Positions 16,389 to 27,223 of a stretch of DNA of 33,791 bases are shown piece after piece. Numbering within the stretch: the first letter of the stretch is position 1; every line of letters starts with the position of its first letter. The notes under the pieces are model-generated. The model was given only the letters and a program-made list of their open reading frames with translations. It made no database searches and was not told where the DNA came from. The stretch spans positions 1 through 33,791 of the forward strand of contig JAOZVV010000134.1 in assembly GCA_025869365.1 (NCBI GenBank), in the 5' to 3' direction. A program made the position numbers and the translations under genes. The DNA comes from Pseudonocardia sp. GTDB lineage: Bacteria > Actinomycetota > Actinomycetes > Mycobacteriales > Pseudonocardiaceae.

Positions 16389-16442
16389 ACCGGCTGGGCC
16401 GGCACCTTTCATGTCAGCGTCCGACCGGGGAGCCCGCGCTGA
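16389..16442 (-). promoter_or_regulatory. conserved 5' leader of secreted protein copy 2
   Basis: CGCGGGCTCCCC (16438-16427), then after 16 nt GAAAGGT (16410-16404), then a short hairpin CCGGC-CCA-GCCGG. Block order and spacing equal those of copy 1, although the sequence between blocks differs. Confidence 0.5.
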
Positions 16443-16555
16443 CTGAGGAGAAAGCTAGACGCAATCCGGGGGATTGGCCAAATCGCTTACCACCATCGTG
16501 TCAGGCAGTTTCAAATGGTGTGGATACGTACCTGATCGAGTGTATTTACGCCATC

Positions 16556-16610
16556 CGGGTGAGTGATCAACTCGGCGGTGGATCGACGGAGCGTCGTCGA
16601 TCATCACCCG
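16556..16610. other. bulged hairpin in the divergent region
   Basis: CGGGTGA and TGATC (16556-16568) pair with GATCA and TCACCCG (16599-16610), leaving one bulged G. An inner CGACG-gag-CGTCG hairpin lies at 16584-16596. It is upstream of both divergent genes; its role is unknown. Confidence 0.35.
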
Positions 16611-16668
16611 CTCGGGACCGTATCCGGACGGCCGTTCGGGCGTGGGGGTACGGGCGGTGTGGCGGCGG

Positions 16669-16674
16669 TACGGT
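16669..16674 (+). promoter_or_regulatory. -10 of leaderless promoter (DUF885-like gene)
   Basis: TACGGT is followed by 6 nt and ATG at 16681. This decides the start against the upstream GTG at 16642. Confidence 0.5.
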
Positions 16675-16680
16675 TCCCCG

Positions 16681-17982
16681 ATGCGGCGAGCGTCCTCGAT
16701 CCTGCGCGACGTCGCGCTGCTGGCGCTACGCCTGGATCGCGCGGTGCCGGGGACGATCGAGGCGTTCACCGGGGACGCGGCCCTGCGCCGGCACGTGCAG
16801 GCCGAACCCGCGCCCCGGCCGTCCGAGCTGGTCAGGGCCGCCCGCAGGCTTCGCTCCATCCTGCCCGACGCCCGGCTGGAGCCGCGGCGGGCGGCATTCG
16901 TGGACTCCGAGCTCGGCGCGCTCGAACGCACCGCGCGCACGTTGGCCGGAGAGCGCGCCGGCTTCCGGGAGGAGGTCGAGGAGACCTTCGACGTCCCGGT
17001 CGTCACCGGGGATCCGGACGTCTACCGCGCCGCCCATCGCGAGCTCGACGGGCTGCTGCGCGGCCCCGGCTCGCTGGCCGGACGTCTCGCCCTCTACCGC
17101 CGGTCCGACGAGCTGCCGCCCGCGGCGCTCGGTCCCGCGGTCGGCGCCCTGGTGACGGCGTTGCGTGCCCGTACCGGCGCGCGGATCGGGCTGCCGGCGG
17201 GCGAGGGCGTCGACGTCGAGCTGGTCAGCGGCCGGCCCTGGACGGGGTTCACCCGCTACCTCGGCGGCGCCCGCTCCCGGGTCCGCTTCGCCGCGGACGC
17301 CCGGGTGCGGGCCGGGCAGCTCGCCCTGCTCGTCGCCCACGAGACCTATCCGGGGCACCACACGGAGCACTGTCGACGCGACGCGATGGCCGCCGCACGC
17401 CCGGAACGGGCGCTGAGCCTGGCGCGCAGCCCGCGGGCCCTCGTCGTCGAGGGGGCGGCGGACGCGGGCCTGGCCGCGGTCGTCGGCGAGCAGTGGGGAC
17501 GGTGGGCCGGAGAGGTGCTGGCGGACGTGGGGGTGAGCACGGACGGTGAGCTGGCCAGGCGGGTGGACGAGGCCATGGTGCCGCTGCACCGCGCCCGGCT
17601 CGACGCCGCCGTGATGATCCACGAGCGCGGCGCGGGCCCGGACGAGGTCGTCGCCCATCTGTGCCGCTGGCTGCTCGTCGACGAGTCCCGCGCCCACCGG
17701 ATGCTCGACTTCCTCGTCCATCCGCAGTGGCGTACGTACACCGCGACGTACGTCGAGGGCTTCCCGCTCGTGCGGGCCTGGCTCCGTTGTGCCCCCGGGG
17801 ATCCCGCCGAACGCCTGGCCCGCCTGCTCGACGAGCCGCTGGTCCCGGCGGCCCTGCGCCGCGATCTTCGGGCGGCCGATCCCGCTACCGCCGGACGGGT
17901 GGCGGCCGACCGGGTTGCCGTAGCACGGTCCGCGACGACAGGCGGTGTCGATCACACGATGAACGGTAGGCCGTTCTGTTAA
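16681..17982 (+). CDS. DUF885-like zinc metallopeptidase
   Basis: 433 aa. The metal site appears as HETYPGHHTEH (H220, E221, H226, H227), the variant of the DUF885 'HE-x-PGHH' motif. A Glu about 40 residues later in VVEGAADAGL is equivalent to the family's 'EGWA' ligand. No signal peptide is visible, so a cytosolic enzyme is likely. DUF885 proteins are bacterial metallopeptidases with a mostly helical fold, and the substrate is unknown. The protein ends oddly in DHTMNGRPFC. It is flanked by the secreted-protein cassettes (divergent) and phoH (same strand, 263 nt further). Confidence is good for the family type, low for function. Confidence 0.72.
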   Translation: MRRASSILRDVALLALRLDRAVPGTIEAFTGDAALRRHVQAEPAPRPSELVRAARRLRSILPDARLEPRRAAFVDSELGALERTARTLAGERAGFREEVEETFDVPVVTGDPDVYRAAHRELDGLLRGPGSLAGRLALYRRSDELPPAALGPAVGALVTALRARTGARIGLPAGEGVDVELVSGRPWTGFTRYLGGARSRVRFAADARVRAGQLALLVAHETYPGHHTEHCRRDAMAAARPERALSLARSPRALVVEGAADAGLAAVVGEQWGRWAGEVLADVGVSTDGELARRVDEAMVPLHRARLDAAVMIHERGAGPDEVVAHLCRWLLVDESRAHRMLDFLVHPQWRTYTATYVEGFPLVRAWLRCAPGDPAERLARLLDEPLVPAALRRDLRAADPATAGRVAADRVAVARSATTGGVDHTMNGRPFC

Positions 17983-18020
17983 ATCTCGGGTCCGGTCCGT
18001 CGGGCGCGCCCAAGTAACAG

Positions 18021-18051
18021 TTGACCGCACCCGGGTAACCGCTAGTAGCGT
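18021..18051 (+). promoter_or_regulatory. phoH promoter
   Basis: A -35 TTGACC (18021-18026) is followed by TAGTAG (18043-18048, 16-nt spacer) or TAGCGT (18046-18051, 19-nt spacer). RNA would start near 18057, giving a leader of about 190 nt before the phoH GTG. Confidence 0.55.
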
Positions 18052-18056
18052 CAGTG

Positions 18057-18245
18057 GTGGCGGTGCGTGCCGATCGCATCGCCCGGGGAGGCCCTGGACG
18101 TGGTGTTGCAAAGCACCCGAGAGGGCCGGCATCCGGCCCTCGCGGGTGTGCCGGCAGCGTTGCGAGACGCGGTCGACACACCTGCGCCAGGGCCGCCGGC
18201 CCACCGGAGAAGTGGGCGTGGTGCCACGCTCACGAGGGAGCACCC
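18057..18245 (+). promoter_or_regulatory. structured 5' leader of phoH (candidate RNA regulator)
   Basis: Hairpins in order: 18059-18067 with 18075-18083 (9 bp, one G-U); 18114-18129 with 18133-18148 (15 of 16 pairs, 3-nt loop); GCGT/ACGC near 18158-18171; and GCGTG-gtgc-CACGC just before the GAGGGAG ribosome binding site (18234-18240). AGCACCCG in the left arm of the large hairpin (18112-18119) recurs across the start codon (18239-18246), so the right arm CGGGTG could pair with either. An open frame 18067-18249 overlaps phoH by GTGA, but 14 of its 60 codons end in A/T, unlike real genes here. Confidence 0.5.
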
Positions 18246-19598
18246 GTGACCGATCGTCGTACGGCCCCGGTTCAGGAGAGCACCGCACCCGTTTCCCAGG
18301 GTGCCTGCTGCTACGTGCTCGACACCTCGGTCCTGCTGTCGGACCCCTGGTCATTGACCAGGTTCGACGAGCACCAGGTCGTCCTGCCGCTCGTGGTCAT
18401 CTCCGAGCTCGAGGGCAAGCGACACCACCCGGAACTCGGGTGGTTCGCCCGCGCGGCGCTGCGCCAGCTCGACGAGCTGCGCATCAAGCACGGCCGGCTC
18501 GACGCGCCCGTCCCGATCGGGGACGCCGGCGGAACGCTCCACGTCGAGCTGAACCACAGCGACCAGTCCGTGCTGCCGAGCGGTTTCCGCACCGACAGCA
18601 ACGACAGCCGCATCCTGGCGTGCGCGCTCAACCTGCAGACGGACTACGGGTCCGCCCGGCAGGTCGTGCTCGTCACCAAGGACATGCCGCTGCGGGTGAA
18701 GGCCGCAGCCGTCGGGCTCCCCGCCGACGAGTACCACGGCCAGGACGTCGTCCCCTCCGGCTGGACCGGGATGGTGGACCTCGAGGTCGACGCCGAGGAC
18801 GTCGACGTGCTCTTCCAGGACGGCGTGCTGGATCACGAGGAGGCCCGGGAACTCCCCTGCAACACCGGCATCAGGCTGCTCGGCGGCACCTCGGCCGCCC
18901 TCGGCCGGGTCACCGCGGACAAGCAGGTCAAGCTGGTCCGCGGAGACCGGGAGGCCTTCGGCCTGCACGGCCGCTCGGCGGAGCAGCGCGTCGCCCTGGA
19001 TCTGCTCCTGGACCCGGACGTCGGCATCGTCTCCCTCGGCGGCCGCGCCGGCACCGGGAAGTCCGCCCTGGCGCTGCTGGCGGGCCTGGAGGCCGTCATG
19101 GAGCGCCAGCAGCACCGCAAGATCGTGGTGTTCCGCCCGCTCTACGCCGTCGGCGGGCAGGAGCTCGGCTACCTGCCCGGCAGCGAGAGCGAGAAGATGG
19201 GTCCCTGGGCCCAGGCCGTCTTCGACACCCTCGGCGCGCTGGTCAGCCAGAACATCCTGGACGAGATCATCGCCCGCGGGATGCTCGAGGTCCTCCCGCT
19301 GACCCACATCCGCGGACGCTCCCTGCACGACACCTTCGTGATCGTCGACGAGGCGCAGTCCCTGGAGCGCAACGTCCTGCTCACCGTGCTCTCCCGCCTC
19401 GGGACGGCGAGCCGCGTGGTGCTCACGCACGACGTCGCGCAGCGGGACAACCTGCGGGTGGGGCGGCACGACGGCATCGCGGCGGTGATCGAGAAGCTGA
19501 AGGGCCACCCGCTCTTCGCCCACGTGACCCTGACGAGGAGCGAGCGCTCCCCGATCGCGGCGCTGGTGACGGAGATGCTGGAGGGCCCGAACGCCTGA
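18246..19598 (+). CDS. phoH: PIN domain-PhoH ATPase fusion (PhoH2-like)
   Basis: 450 aa. The N-terminal PIN-type RNase domain (about residues 20-150) has the acidic residue D26 in [12 protein letters not shown], then [12 protein letters not shown] and DSRILACAL. The C-terminal PhoH domain (about residues 240-450) has Walker [11 protein letters not shown] with K272 and a Walker B-like [12 protein letters not shown]. Mycobacterial PhoH2 is an ATP-dependent RNA helicase coupled to a sequence-specific RNase, paired with a small upstream antitoxin, PhoAT. Here the upstream space looks like a structured leader instead. GTG at 18246 follows GAGGGAG. It is convergent with guaB1 across a strong terminator. 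Confidence 0.92.
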   Translation: MTDRRTAPVQESTAPVSQGACCYVLDTSVLLSDPWSLTRFDEHQVVLPLVVISELEGKRHHPELGWFARAALRQLDELRIKHGRLDAPVPIGDAGGTLHVELNHSDQSVLPSGFRTDSNDSRILACALNLQTDYGSARQVVLVTKDMPLRVKAAAVGLPADEYHGQDVVPSGWTGMVDLEVDAEDVDVLFQDGVLDHEEARELPCNTGIRLLGGTSAALGRVTADKQVKLVRGDREAFGLHGRSAEQRVALDLLLDPDVGIVSLGGRAGTGKSALALLAGLEAVMERQQHRKIVVFRPLYAVGGQELGYLPGSESEKMGPWAQAVFDTLGALVSQNILDEIIARGMLEVLPLTHIRGRSLHDTFVIVDEAQSLERNVLLTVLSRLGTASRVVLTHDVAQRDNLRVGRHDGIAAVIEKLKGHPLFAHVTLTRSERSPIAALVTEMLEGPNA

Positions 19599-19612
19599 TC
19601 CGGGCTCGGCCA

Positions 19613-19658
19613 CGAGCGGCACCGTCGGGGGTGTGGGACGCCCCGACGGTGCCGCTCG
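19613..19658. terminator. bidirectional terminator between phoH and guaB1
   Basis: A perfect 18-bp inverted repeat (19613-19630 CGAGCGGCACCGTCGGGG, 19641-19658) with a 10-nt loop, placed between convergent stop codons at 19598 and 19666. Confidence 0.85.
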
Positions 19659-19665
19659 CGGCGTA

Positions 19666-22714
<3,049 letters not shown>

Positions 22715-22750
22715 CCTGGCAGCGACCCCCGACACTGTCGCGCCGAGAGA

Positions 22751-23275
22751 TCAGCCCATGGACTTCTGGCCGTCGGTCGCCTCGCGCAGGATGTCCGCGT
22801 GCCCCGCGTGCTGGGCCGTCTCGGCGACGATGTGCACGAAGACCCGCCGCGCGGACCAGCGCGCACCCGGCTCGAACCACGGCGCCTCGGGCAGCGGGTG
22901 GGACGCGTCCAGGCTCGGCAGGCTCACGACCAGCTCGTCCGTCCGCGCGGCCACGGCCGCGTACTCGGCGAGGATCCCGTCGAGCGTCTCGCCCGCGAGC
23001 ATCCGGAAGCCGTTCGCGTGCTCGGCCCACGCGTCCGCGCCCGGCTCCATCGCGGACGGACCGTCCACGATGAAGTCCGCCCAGCTCTTCTCGGTCTGCG
23101 TGACGTGCTTGACCAGCCCGCCGAGGCACAGCTCGCTGACCGTGGTCCGCGCCGCGGCCTGCTCGTCCGTCAGGCCCTGGACGGTGTAGCGCAGGAAGTG
23201 GCGTGCCTTGCCCAACGCCTCGAGCAGGTCCGCCCGCTCGCCGGTGAGGGTGGGGGAGTTCTCCGTCGTCGTCAT
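22751..23275 (-). CDS. DinB-family protein
   Basis: 174 aa, four-helix-bundle protein of the DinB/YfiT-like superfamily, many members of which are mycothiol- or bacillithiol-dependent metalloenzymes. Possible metal ligands are His in GGLVKHVTQTE, and in RVFVHIVAETAQHAGHADILRE (HxxxETxxHxGHxD pattern), the last being the clearest family signature. The ATG at 23275 is chosen because TACCGT ends 7 nt upstream (leaderless); a GTG at 23284 overlaps that -10. It is first in a likely operon with ligB. A palindrome covers its -35 region. Confidence 0.85.
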   Translation of the reverse strand: MTTTENSPTLTGERADLLEALGKARHFLRYTVQGLTDEQAAARTTVSELCLGGLVKHVTQTEKSWADFIVDGPSAMEPGADAWAEHANGFRMLAGETLDGILAEYAAVAARTDELVVSLPSLDASHPLPEAPWFEPGARWSARRVFVHIVAETAQHAGHADILREATDGQKSMG

Positions 23276-23282
23276 GGGTTCC

Positions 23283-23317
23283 ACGGTAGGCCCCCCTGCG
23301 GTCAGTTCCTGACCGCA
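23283..23317 (-). promoter_or_regulatory. DinB promoter with palindromic operator candidate
   Basis: On the minus strand TACCGT (23288-23283) is the -10 for a leaderless ATG at 23275. Eight nt further upstream, TGCGGTCAG-ttc-CTGACCGCA (plus strand, 23297-23317) is a perfect 9-bp palindrome over the -35 position. The core resembles the palindrome at 3791-3813. Confidence 0.5.
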
Positions 23318-23328
23318 ATAGGAAGGAA

Positions 23329-24330
23329 TCAGGCGATCAGCGAGACGGTGGTGGCCTCCCCGATCCCCGGCAGCCCGGCGCGGCTGACGACGTCCACGGT
23401 GAGCTCGCCGGCCGCGGTGCTGACGACGAGCCGCGTCACCGGCCCCAGGAACGTGCTGGTCAACACGGTTCCGGGCAGGCCGTCCGAGCTCCCCACGCCG
23501 AGCCCCTCGGGGCGGACCTGCCGGTTCTCCGCGGCCCCCACGACGATCCGGTGCCCGTCCACCGGGACCTCGTTCATCACCCCGACGAACTCGGCCACGA
23601 ACGGCGTCGCGGGCCGGGTGTAGACCTCCTGCGGCGGGCCGATCTGCTCCATGTGGCCGGCGTTGAGCACGGCCACCCGGTCCGCGACGGCGAGCGCCTC
23701 GGACTGGTCGTGCGTCACGAACAGCGTGGTGATGCCCTCGGCGAGCTGCAGCCGCCGGATCTCGTCGCGCAGCTGCACCCGCACCCGCGCGTCCAGCGCC
23801 GAGAGCGGCTCGTCCAGCAGCAGGACCGACGGCCGGATGGCCAGCGCGCGGGCCAGGGCGACGCGTTGCTGCTGCCCGCCGGACAGCTCGTGCGGGTAGG
23901 ACCCGCCGCGGCTGCCCAGCCCGACGAGCTCCAGCAGCTCGTCCGCCCGGCGCTTCCGCTCCGCGGCGGCGACCTTGCGCATCCGCATCCCGAACGCGAC
24001 GTTCTCGGCCGCGGTCATCGTGGGGAACAACGAGTAGGCCTGGAACACCATCCCGGCGTCGCGTTTGGCGGCGGGGACGCCGGTGACGTCCTTGCCGCCG
24101 ATCAGGATCTCCCCGGCGGTGGGCTTGTCGAAGCCCGCGAGCAGCCGCAGTGCGGTGGTCTTGCCGCAGCCGGACGGGCCCAGCAGGGCGAGCAGCTCGC
24201 CGGCGCGCAGGGTGAGGTCCAGCCCGTCGAGGGCGAGCGTCGAACCGTAGGCGCGCTGCACCCCGCGGAACTCCACGGTCGTCCCGCGGGCGGTCTCGTC
24301 GGCGGTGTCCGGTGTGGCGACACGGGTCAT
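23329..24330 (-). CDS. ABC importer ATPase subunit
   Basis: 333 aa, PotA/FbpC-type ATPase. Walker A GPSGCGKTT with K57, Q-loop Gln97, signature LSGGQ (149-153), Walker B VLLLDEP ending at D173-E174, and switch His in FVTHDQSEA. A C-terminal TOBE-like regulatory domain (about residues 260-333) is typical of CUT1, polyamine, iron and phosphonate importers. It is last in a four-gene operon; its ATG overlaps the permease stop by 4 nt (ATGA), so translation is coupled. Confidence 0.92.
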   Translation of the reverse strand: MTRVATPDTADETARGTTVEFRGVQRAYGSTLALDGLDLTLRAGELLALLGPSGCGKTTALRLLAGFDKPTAGEILIGGKDVTGVPAAKRDAGMVFQAYSLFPTMTAAENVAFGMRMRKVAAAERKRRADELLELVGLGSRGGSYPHELSGGQQQRVALARALAIRPSVLLLDEPLSALDARVRVQLRDEIRRLQLAEGITTLFVTHDQSEALAVADRVAVLNAGHMEQIGPPQEVYTRPATPFVAEFVGVMNEVPVDGHRIVVGAAENRQVRPEGLGVGSSDGLPGTVLTSTFLGPVTRLVVSTAAGELTVDVVSRAGLPGIGEATTVSLIA

Positions 24331-25115
24331 GGCGGAGTGCTCCTCGTGCGACGGCCGCCGGCGAACGAGACCGCCAGCAGCAGGACCCAGGTCAGCAGCA
24401 GGCTGGCCAGGGTCAGGGCGACCGAGACGCCGGCGGCGCTGCGCCCGACGTCCACGACCGCGATCGGGAAGGTGTCGGTGTACAGCAGGATCCGGGCGAT
24501 GACGATCTCGCCCAGGACCAGCGCCAGCGTCAGGAACGCGGAGCCCAGCACCGCGCTGCGGATGGCCGGGAGCACCACCCGTGCCAGGGCGGAGGGCAGC
24601 CCGGCCCCGAGGTTCCGCGCGGCCTCGACGAGCGTGCGCAACGGGATCGCCGCCAGGCCGTTGTCGATCGCCCGGTAGGCGAAGGGCAGTGCGAGCACCA
24701 CGTAGAACGGGGTGAGCGCGGTGATCGAGGAGGAGAACAGCGACCGGAACACCGGCGCGTCCAGGTTTGCCTGGACGAACGCGATACCGGCCGCCATGAC
24801 CACCGGGGGCACCACGATCGGCAGGATCGTCGCGCTCTCCAGCAGCCCGGCGACCGAGGGGAGCCGCAGCCGCACCCACACCGCCGTCGGGATCACCAGC
24901 AGCAGGACGAGGACGGCGGTGAGCACGGCGATCTCGAGGGACACCAGCAGCGCGTTCAGCAGCACCGGGTCCGTCGCGATGGCCAGGTAGTTCCCCACCC
25001 AGTAGCCGCCACCCGGTTTGCGCAGGCTGAACTCGCCCGCGGCGACGAGCGGGACCAGGAAGTAGATCGCGGCGATCACGAAGACGACGACGCGCCAGCG
25101 CCGGCCCCGCGTCAT
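24327..25115 (-). CDS. ABC importer permease 2
   Basis: 262 aa with about six transmembrane helices and the PotC-like inner-membrane fold. The ATPase-contact EAA loop appears as LVEAARNLGAGLPSALARVVLP (EAA---G). The N-terminus MTRGRRWRVVVFVIAAIYFLVP is a typical first helix. ATG at 25115 overlaps the preceding permease stop by 4 nt. Confidence 0.9.
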   Translation of the reverse strand: MTRGRRWRVVVFVIAAIYFLVPLVAAGEFSLRKPGGGYWVGNYLAIATDPVLLNALLVSLEIAVLTAVLVLLLVIPTAVWVRLRLPSVAGLLESATILPIVVPPVVMAAGIAFVQANLDAPVFRSLFSSSITALTPFYVVLALPFAYRAIDNGLAAIPLRTLVEAARNLGAGLPSALARVVLPAIRSAVLGSAFLTLALVLGEIVIARILLYTDTFPIAVVDVGRSAAGVSVALTLASLLLTWVLLLAVSFAGGRRTRSTPP

Positions 25116-26014
25116 CGTGCGGTCCACTTCGCGGCGCGCCGCTGCAGCAGCAGGTAGCCGACCATGACGATCCCGATCACCACGACCATGTCCAGGCCGA
25201 GCGCGAGGCCGACGTTCTGCTGATTCGCCAGCACGTTGCCGGACAGGGCGGAGGCGATCGAGGTGGTGACGAGCGGGATCGAGCCGCTGGTCAGGGCGAG
25301 CGCGGTGGCGTAGGCGGCGAAGGAGTTGCCGAAGAGCACGAGCGTGGCCCCGCCGAGGGCGGGCGCGAGGACGGGCAGCGCGATGTGCCGCCAGTAGGAC
25401 CAGGCGGACGCGCCGAGGTTCTCCGCGGCCTCGCGCCACTGCGGCAGCAGACCCTCCAGCGCCGGGGTGATCAGGATGACCATCAGCGGGATCTGGAAGT
25501 AGATGTAGGTCAGGCCCAGGCCGGTCAGCGAGTCGATCCGGAACCCCGCCGCGTAGAGGTCGATCCCGATGCCGCGCAGGAAGAGCGTGGCGAGGCCGGT
25601 CTGGCCGAGGGCACCGATGAACGCGAACGCCAACGGCACCCCGCCGAAGTACGCCAGCACACCGGACGCGGTGGACACGATCCGGCGCAGCGGGCTTCCG
25701 GCCCGGCTGGTGATCACGGCCTGGGCCAGGAACACCCCGAAGACCGCACCGATCAACGCCGTGACCGCCGAGAGCAGCAGGCTGGAGGTGAAGGCCAGCC
25801 GGTACTGCGGCTCCGTGATCGAGGTGATCACGTTCTGGAACGTCGGGCGCCCGTCCGCGTCCGTCAGCGCACCGGTGATCACGAAGTACAGCGGGCCGCC
25901 GAGGAACACCAGCAGGTAGGCGGCGAAGGGGAGCAGGCCGAGGACCGCCCGCCGGTCCCGGACCGGCCGCACCGTCTCGACGGGTGCGGCCGGCGGCTCG
26001 AGGAGCGCGGTCAC
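25112..26014 (-). CDS. ABC importer permease 1
   Basis: 300 aa, PotB-like permease with about six transmembrane helices. The EAA loop is WREAAENLGASAWSYWRHIALP. The cytoplasmic N-terminal tail (about 25 residues) precedes the first helix LLPFAAYLLVFLGGPLYFV. The GTG start lies 4 nt after the binding-protein stop, so the two are co-translated. Confidence 0.9.
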   Translation of the reverse strand: MTALLEPPAAPVETVRPVRDRRAVLGLLPFAAYLLVFLGGPLYFVITGALTDADGRPTFQNVITSITEPQYRLAFTSSLLLSAVTALIGAVFGVFLAQAVITSRAGSPLRRIVSTASGVLAYFGGVPLAFAFIGALGQTGLATLFLRGIGIDLYAAGFRIDSLTGLGLTYIYFQIPLMVILITPALEGLLPQWREAAENLGASAWSYWRHIALPVLAPALGGATLVLFGNSFAAYATALALTSGSIPLVTTSIASALSGNVLANQQNVGLALGLDMVVVIGIVMVGYLLLQRRAAKWTAR

Positions 26015-26018
26015 GGTG

Positions 26019-27167
26019 TCAGGACGTCGCGGTCGCCCAGGTCTGGGCCACCACCTTGTTCGCCGCGTCCGTCTGGGCCTGCGTGGGGAACTGCGCCACG
26101 CCGGCGACCGGCGGCAGCGCCGCGAGCAGGGCCTTGTCCGCGGTGCCCGCCGTGGTCATCTCGTCCAGCCGGATCGGCCGGGCCTTGCCGGCGAGCCACA
26201 GGTTCTGGCCCTCGTCCGAGTAGAGGAACTCCTGCCAGAGCCGGGCGGCCGCCGGGTGCGGGGCGTTCTTGTTGATCGCCTGCGCGTAGTACTGGGCGAA
26301 CAGGCCGTCGGACGGGACCGCGACCTTCCACTCGAACGACGCCTTGTTCTTCTCCGTCTCGCCGACGTTCAGGTAGTCCCAGTCCAGCACGATCGGGGTC
26401 TGCCCGCTCTGGATCGTGGCGGAGTTCGGGTCCACCTTGAGCAGGTTGCCGCTCTTGGCGACGCCGCCCCAGAAGTTCACCCCCGGGGTGATGTCGTCCA
26501 GCGAGCCGCCGTTGGCCAGCGCGCCCGCCCACACCGACGCGAACGCCGACGCGGCCTGGGTCGGGTCCCCGTTGAGGGCGACCTTGCCCGCGTACTCGGG
26601 CTTGGCCAGGTCCTTGAGCGTCGTGGGGCAGACCGGCACGAGGGAGGCGTTGCAGCCGATCGAGATGTAGCCGCCGTAGTCGTTCACCCAGGCGCCGCCG
26701 GCGTCCTTGTTGGCCGCCGGGATCGTGTCGAAGGTCGCGACCTCGTAGGGGGCGTAGAGGTCCATATTGCCGAGCGCGAAGGACTGCCCGAGGTCCAGCA
26801 CGTCGGGCGCACGGTCCTGGGTGCCGAGCTGCTTGACGGCGTTGATCTCGTCCTGGCTCGAGCCGTCCGGGTTCGCCGAGTCGACCTTGATGCCGTACTT
26901 GTTCGTGAAGGCCGTGATGATGGCGCCGTAGTTGGCCCAGTCCGGGGGCAGCGCGATGACGTTCAGCGTGCCCTCCTGCTTGGCCGCCGCGACCAGCGCG
27001 TCCATCCCGCCGCCACCCTGGGCGGAGGTCGCGGTGGCCCAGGCGTTCCCGGCGGAGGGGGCGGAGGACCCGCCCGAGCTCACGCAGCCCGCGGCGCCGA
27101 GGGCGACGACGGCCCCGACCGCGGCGGTCACCAGGACGCGGCGACCCCGATGCGGCGATCTGATCAT
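26019..27167 (-). CDS. ABC importer substrate-binding lipoprotein
   Basis: 382 aa, extracellular solute-binding protein of the PotD/FbpA/PhnS group. A signal peptide ends in the lipobox LGAAGC, with lipidated C28. The mature protein is a two-lobe binder: AAKQEGTLNVIALPPDWANY opens lobe 1, and the hinge region includes GYISIGCNASLVPVCP (split) with two Cys that may form a disulfide. Candidate ligands by family are 2-aminoethylphosphonate, polyamines, ferric iron or thiamine; sequence alone does not decide. GAGGAG precedes the ATG by about 9 nt. It is the first gene of the operon. Confidence 0.88.
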   Translation of the reverse strand: MIRSPHRGRRVLVTAAVGAVVALGAAGCVSSGGSSAPSAGNAWATATSAQGGGGMDALVAAAKQEGTLNVIALPPDWANYGAIITAFTNKYGIKVDSANPDGSSQDEINAVKQLGTQDRAPDVLDLGQSFALGNMDLYAPYEVATFDTIPAANKDAGGAWVNDYGGYISIGCNASLVPVCPTTLKDLAKPEYAGKVALNGDPTQAASAFASVWAGALANGGSLDDITPGVNFWGGVAKSGNLLKVDPNSATIQSGQTPIVLDWDYLNVGETEKNKASFEWKVAVPSDGLFAQYYAQAINKNAPHPAAARLWQEFLYSDEGQNLWLAGKARPIRLDEMTTAGTADKALLAALPPVAGVAQFPTQAQTDAANKVVAQTWATATS

Positions 27168-27223
27168 GTGCGGTGCTCCTCGGCAGGGTGCGCCCGTGCG
27201 GGCCGCAACCGTCTCGACAGGGT

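Larger units (their letters stand above)
16364..16680. other. 317-nt divergent region between secreted protein copy 2 and the metallopeptidase
   Basis: This holds the conserved leader (16389-16442) and TTACCAC box (16487-16493) of copy 2, a bulged hairpin (16556-16610), and the leaderless -10 TACGGT (16669-16674) of the DUF885-like gene. AT content rises around 16455-16550, as expected for promoters. No coding region is seen. Confidence 0.6.

Noticed and set aside
15711..16442. secreted-protein leaders as a known riboswitch (c-di-AMP ydaO or cobalamin type)
   Set aside because: The blocks do not match the consensus cores I know; kept as an unassigned element.
18054..18245. N-terminal extension of phoH in frame to 18054
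   Set aside because: Translation is Arg/Gly/Ala-rich with poor third-position GC and would run through strong hairpins; GTG 18246 has a good ribosome binding site.
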